Shown: positions 14,210 through 17,488 of the stretch, piece after piece | How the letters are laid out: each line of letters starts with the position of its first letter | How positions within the stretch are numbered: position 1 is the stretch's first letter | NCBI GenBank assembly: GCA_042095835.1 | Contig: JBELML010000135.1 | Coordinates: forward strand, 1-17,488 | Direction: 5' to 3' | From: DATFKA01 sp042095835 | GTDB lineage: Bacteria; Bacteroidota; Bacteroidia; Chitinophagales; Saprospiraceae | Length of the DNA: 17,488 nucleotides | The notes under the pieces: generated by a model | Told to the model about the DNA's origin: nothing | What the model saw: only the letters and a program-made list of their open reading frames with translations | Databases searched by the model: none | Translations under genes and position numbers: made by a program

Positions 14210-16894
14210 TTATTCTTGTTTCAAATACTCCACCGGATTGGTTTTGGTACTCCAGAATGTCTGGAAACTAATGATAATGAGCAAAATCGCTAGGATGATG
14301 CCGATGGTTATCAAATAAATCAGTGGTGAAATACCAATACGATAAGCAAAATTTTCCAACCAGATATTGGCTCCGTAGTAGGAGAGGGGTATGGCGATAA
14401 TGCCACTAATGATAATCATCCACACATAATGCCTACTGATCATTTTAACTAAGTTGGGCAGTTTAGCACCCAGCACCTGTCTGATGGCTATTTCTTTTAC
14501 TCTAGTTCGTAGACTGAAAGCCACTAAGCTGAAAAGTCCCATGGCTGCAATAAAAATGGATAGCATGCTGAACCAACCAAGGAGTTTAATTTCTACCTGC
14601 TCCTGCTTGTATAATTGCTCAAACATATCATCTAAGAAGTGGTATTCTAAAGCTTGTTTAGGAAAGGCCGCGGTCCAAGCTGTATTGAGCTCGGGTAGGA
14701 TAGCACCTAGTTGATTCGGGTCCACTTTTAATAAAAATGTCCTCAAAAACATTGGCTCGAACATCATCAATAAGGGGTCTACCTTATTTTTTAAAGTCTC
14801 TTGATGAAAGTCTTTAACTACCGCGGCGATTGGCCCCATAGCAAAATCAAGCCCACCGATTGTCCAACTTACGTTTTGTCCGACTGCTTCCTCGGGGCTA
14901 CTAAAGCCCAGCTGCTGCATAGCCGTTTTATTGATTAAATAACTTCTATTCTGCTCGGAGATATATTGCTGGAAGGTGAATTCCTCTGAAAATTCTGGAA
15001 TAGGGCGTGGCACATACTCATGTACCGGAGGGTTGCCTGCAAGGGTTTCGACTTTCATGATATCCAGAAAGTCATTATCGATGACTTGCATATCCAGCAT
15101 GGGGGCTTCTGCCGTTTCTTCTTCTTGTCCCTCAAGCAGTGCGGGCCCTGAATCGCGAATCTCTTCAGAAGGGACCTGCATACAAGCTGCTACTTGTGTG
15201 ACGCCAGGGATCGCTTTCAATTGTTCCTTGAAGGTACTATAGCGCGCCGTCACGGCATCGGGGACACTAGGAATAGCAATAATCTGTTCAGTACTGAAAC
15301 CAAGGTCTTTTTTATGTAGGTAATTCAACTGCTGGTAGGCGACCAATGCGCCTGCAATCAAGATGATGGCTGTACTAAATTGTAGCCCTACTAAGAGATT
15401 CTTGACATTAATAGAATAGTTCGAAAAGCGAATCTTCTTGGTAGCTTTCAAAGCAGTATTCAGTTGTAGGGAGTTGAGGATAGTAGCCGGATAAATTCCA
15501 GAAAGTAGTCCACCAGTAATCGTGATTAAAAGTAGAAATAAACTGAAGGATAGTAGAGGGAGCGTCCATTCTACACCGGTCAATTCTTGAAACCGTGGAT
15601 AAATGAAAAAGGCAATCCCAATACCTAGAATTAAGCCAAGAAATTGATAGCTGATCGACTCCGTAAAAGCGTAGATCAAGTGGTGTGTTTTACTGGCACC
15701 TAATACCTTGCGCACACCCATTTCCTTAGTTCTTCCCATCGATAGTGCGCTGTTGAGATTGATAAAGTTGATAAAGGCAATGATCAGTATGATAAAGGCG
15801 ACAAAGTAGAAAATCTTGATATAAGTGGCGTTGCCATTGGGTATAATCTCTCTCGCTAAATTGGACTCGAGGTGGATGGCCGGTAATTGCTGAAAATGTA
15901 TGCCATTGAAGTCAAGTTGTTCCTCAGCCACATTAGCTAGTATAAAATCTCTTTTTTTGCTTTCTACTTGTGCGATATTGCTTCCTTCAGCAAGTAGGCA
16001 ATAAACATAAGCCCAGCCCCGCCGACTCTCTTCACTCGGGAAAGAGTAAAGCACATCTACGGGCAAATGCGTATTGGAGGGTAGATCAGCCATGATGCCC
16101 GTCACCTTATAGCTTTGCTCTTCAGGAGAAAGGCCTGTTGTAATAAAAACTTCCTCGCCAATCACGGAGCTTTTACCAAAATATTGCTTGGCTTTAGAGG
16201 CTGTCAAGATGATAGACTTGGGCTCTGCTAAAGCAGTACTTGGATTGCCTTCCAACAACTGGAAATCGAATACTTCAAAAACAGAAGCATCGGTTACCCA
16301 GGCGTGTTTGGGTTTGAATTTATCCTGCCCGATGCGAATGGTTTTTTTGTCATTATTCTGAAAGCGGATTAATTCTTCGATTTCGGGAATCTGCTCGGGA
16401 AGCTGATTGATATAGTTAAGTGGTGTCCTTGCAAAATGTTGATTAAAGTCGGTTCCATTTGTGTAGAGATAGCTTGCGCGATAAATACGATCTGCTTTGC
16501 TATGGAAATTTTCATAATTCGTCTGATGATGTAAGTAGATGGAAATCAGTATAAAAGCGGCAAAACCAATAGCTAATCCAAGAAGGTTAAGACTAGCGTA
16601 CCATTTATATTTTATAAAGTTCCTGCGTACTGTTTTTAGATAATTTTGGATCATGGCTCGGGTGAATAATGATGGTGAAATAGATTTTTTTCCAAAAAAA
16701 TAAGGCCTGATATAAGAAAGTCCCTGCCGGAAAAATGCGCGATTAGCTTTAGCTTTTCCGGATTGTTCGACGGCTAAGTTGTACCATTCGGTGAGGTCGC
16801 CCTCTACCTCCTCCCAAAAGCGGCTATCACAAAACCACTCTAGGAAGCGCATCCACCTTTGAGGCGGTTCGTGAAATTCTGGCTCATCTATCAT
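14210..16894 (-). CDS. FtsX/MacB-type ABC permease with N-terminal prefix domain
   Basis: An 894-residue inner-membrane protein. Residues about 1-80 (PPQRWMRFLEWFC, GDLTEWYNLAVEQSG) form the short soluble prefix domain typical of PadR-linked permeases. A first transmembrane helix (about 102-122) precedes a MacB-like periplasmic core. Three helices follow (about 365-510) with GRTKEMGVRKVLGAS, then a second periplasmic domain, and three C-terminal helices after LGWFSMLSIFIAAMGLFSLV with RVKEIAIRQVLGAK. The end NPVEYLKQE is also typical. The duplicated FtsX unit gives about eight helices. Such permeases work with a MacB/LolD-like ATPase in moving lipids, peptides or drugs, or in mechanotransmission. 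No ATPase gene is present in the window. Its ATG overlaps the padR stop by 1 nt (TAATG), so the two are co-translated and presumably controlled by PadR. Confidence 0.9.
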   Translation of the reverse strand: MIDEPEFHEPPQRWMRFLEWFCDSRFWEEVEGDLTEWYNLAVEQSGKAKANRAFFRQGLSYIRPYFFGKKSISPSLFTRAMIQNYLKTVRRNFIKYKWYASLNLLGLAIGFAAFILISIYLHHQTNYENFHSKADRIYRASYLYTNGTDFNQHFARTPLNYINQLPEQIPEIEELIRFQNNDKKTIRIGQDKFKPKHAWVTDASVFEVFDFQLLEGNPSTALAEPKSIILTASKAKQYFGKSSVIGEEVFITTGLSPEEQSYKVTGIMADLPSNTHLPVDVLYSFPSEESRRGWAYVYCLLAEGSNIAQVESKKRDFILANVAEEQLDFNGIHFQQLPAIHLESNLAREIIPNGNATYIKIFYFVAFIILIIAFINFINLNSALSMGRTKEMGVRKVLGASKTHHLIYAFTESISYQFLGLILGIGIAFFIYPRFQELTGVEWTLPLLSFSLFLLLITITGGLLSGIYPATILNSLQLNTALKATKKIRFSNYSINVKNLLVGLQFSTAIILIAGALVAYQQLNYLHKKDLGFSTEQIIAIPSVPDAVTARYSTFKEQLKAIPGVTQVAACMQVPSEEIRDSGPALLEGQEEETAEAPMLDMQVIDNDFLDIMKVETLAGNPPVHEYVPRPIPEFSEEFTFQQYISEQNRSYLINKTAMQQLGFSSPEEAVGQNVSWTIGGLDFAMGPIAAVVKDFHQETLKNKVDPLLMMFEPMFLRTFLLKVDPNQLGAILPELNTAWTAAFPKQALEYHFLDDMFEQLYKQEQVEIKLLGWFSMLSIFIAAMGLFSLVAFSLRTRVKEIAIRQVLGAKLPNLVKMISRHYVWMIIISGIIAIPLSYYGANIWLENFAYRIGISPLIYLITIGIILAILLIIISFQTFWSTKTNPVEYLKQE

Positions 16895-17232
16895 TAGCCT
16901 AGATTGATTTGAAAAGTCCCAGGAGTAATATTATCCCATAAGCGCTGCCTTAAATCCCGAGAGGATATTAAAGCTTGCTGCCCCTGCATAGTGACATTGT
17001 ACATTTTCTTGCGCCGCCCTCCGCGTTTATTACTTTTTTCTCCCAAAGTCGCTTCCAGGAACCCCTTGTCTTGTAGCCGATTACAGGCAGCATGTACAGC
17101 ACCTAAATTGATTTCTCGGCCCGTTTGTTGGTCTAGCTCTAGCTTGATGGATAAACCATAAGCCTCTGGATGTAAGCTTGCTATAGTGAGTAGGACAACC
17201 TCCTCAAATTCTCCTAAATAGGTACCTTTCAT
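16894..17232 (-). CDS. PadR-family transcriptional regulator of the permease operon
   Basis: A 112-residue winged-helix regulator. FEEVVLLTIASLHPEAYGLSI (9-29) is the first part of the DNA-binding domain. AVHAACNRLQDKGFLEA (45-61) is the recognition-helix region, and NKRGGRRKKMYNVTMQGQQAL (69-89) is the basic wing with the family's RGGRxK...Y motif. It belongs to the short PadR group that precedes prefix-domain permeases. Family members usually repress their own operon and respond to substrates of the transporter or to envelope stress. The start ATG at 17232 has no Shine-Dalgarno site, as is usual in this phylum. The gene overlaps the permease start by 1 nt. A 12-bp inverted repeat at 17272-17322 is a candidate operator. 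Confidence 0.9.
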   Translation of the reverse strand: MKGTYLGEFEEVVLLTIASLHPEAYGLSIKLELDQQTGREINLGAVHAACNRLQDKGFLEATLGEKSNKRGGRRKKMYNVTMQGQQALISSRDLRQRLWDNITPGTFQINLG

Positions 17233-17271
17233 TTATGTAGGGATGTAATGACGTAATGATCTGATTTATTT

Positions 17272-17322
17272 TATAAATGTATATTAAATAAAATTCGCCT
17301 GCAAATTTTTTATACATTTATA
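17272..17322 (-). promoter_or_regulatory. padR promoter overlapping a 12-bp inverted repeat (candidate operator)
   Basis: TATAAATGTATA (17272-17283) and its exact complement TATACATTTATA (17311-17322) are separated by 27 bp. Read leftward, TTTG (17302-17305) and TACATTTA (17274-17281) form a Bacteroidota-like promoter with 20-nt spacing; only the last base of the -7 element differs from TAnnTTTG. The -7 element lies within one arm of the inverted repeat, so a bound repressor would block it. The ATGT/ACAT cores resemble known PadR sites, although the spacing is wider than usual. Transcription would start about 33 bp before the padR ATG. Confidence 0.5.
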
Positions 17323-17371
17323 GAATAAATAAATGATTTTTACCTTTAGGTTGGTAGTATAGGCAGGAAAG

Positions 17372-17488
17372 TAGGGCAAACACATTAAAATAAAAACGTA
17401 AAAAGGAATGGTTATTTCTCGAAATTAAGTGCAAAAAAGATCATAAGTGAAGTGCGGGATGCCGCCTAGGCATTGTCTGAGCGGAGCG
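17372..17488 (+). repeat. Dispersed intergenic repeat, copy B (cut by the window edge)
   Basis: It aligns with 13211-13326 from TAGGGCAAAC onward, with about 85% identity. The GCCTAGGC core and the GTGAAGTGCGGGA block are intact. The bases that form the inner hairpin in copy A have changed here and do not keep the same pairing. The right half lies outside the window. Confidence 0.75.

Noticed and set aside
13211..17488. marR-permease-padR as a composite transposon bounded by the two dispersed repeats
   Set aside because: The repeats are non-coding, differ by about 15%, and no transposase or integrase lies between them; the genes are ordinary regulators and a permease.

Overview
The window looks like chromosomal DNA of a Bacteroidota species, most likely from the Saprospiria/Lewinella-type marine lineages (inference, not a database match). 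Evidence: a type IX secretion (T9SS) C-terminal sorting domain, an SprB-like repeat, a lipoprotein with acidic residues right after the lipobox cysteine, few Shine-Dalgarno sites, and promoter-like sites resembling the Bacteroidota TTTG / TAnnTTTG consensus.

Region 1 (1-7959, rightward) is a tightly packed block of four envelope genes with gaps of 0, 3 and 2 nt. It holds the 3' part of a giant T9SS-secreted protein made of near-identical 69-residue Ig-like repeats, a surface lipoprotein with Kelch-like propeller repeats, an envelope protein of unknown function, and an exported TPR plus WD40-propeller protein.

Region 2 (8032-11449, rightward) is the most interesting part. It is a three-gene operon with 1-nt and 4-nt overlaps. 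It encodes a SIR2-like plus TIR protein, an nSTAND1-type P-loop NTPase, and a separate protein carrying what should be the rest of that NTPase: winged helix, a transmembrane helix and TPR-like repeats. This is an NLR-like, probably defensive or cell-suicide, module split over three reading frames. The SIR2-like part seems to lack the canonical catalytic Asn and His, whereas the TIR part keeps the candidate catalytic Glu. The predicted topology puts the TPR part in the periplasm, where the exported TPR/WD40 protein just upstream should also be.

Region 3 (11487-13098) holds a Tat-exported lipoprotein of the sugar phosphate isomerase/epimerase TIM-barrel family and, convergent to it, leucyl/phenylalanyl-tRNA-protein transferase (aat).

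Region 4 (13099-13708) is about 610 bp without a protein gene of normal size. It contains one copy of a dispersed intergenic repeat, two hairpins, a small palindrome flanked by 13-bp direct repeats, and a possible promoter and leader peptide for the next gene.

Region 5 (13709-17488) has a MarR-family regulator. Convergent to it, across a shared hairpin terminator, lies a leftward PadR regulator-FtsX/MacB-type permease operon. The PadR upstream region has a 12-bp inverted repeat overlapping a promoter-like sequence, and the window ends inside a second copy of the dispersed repeat.
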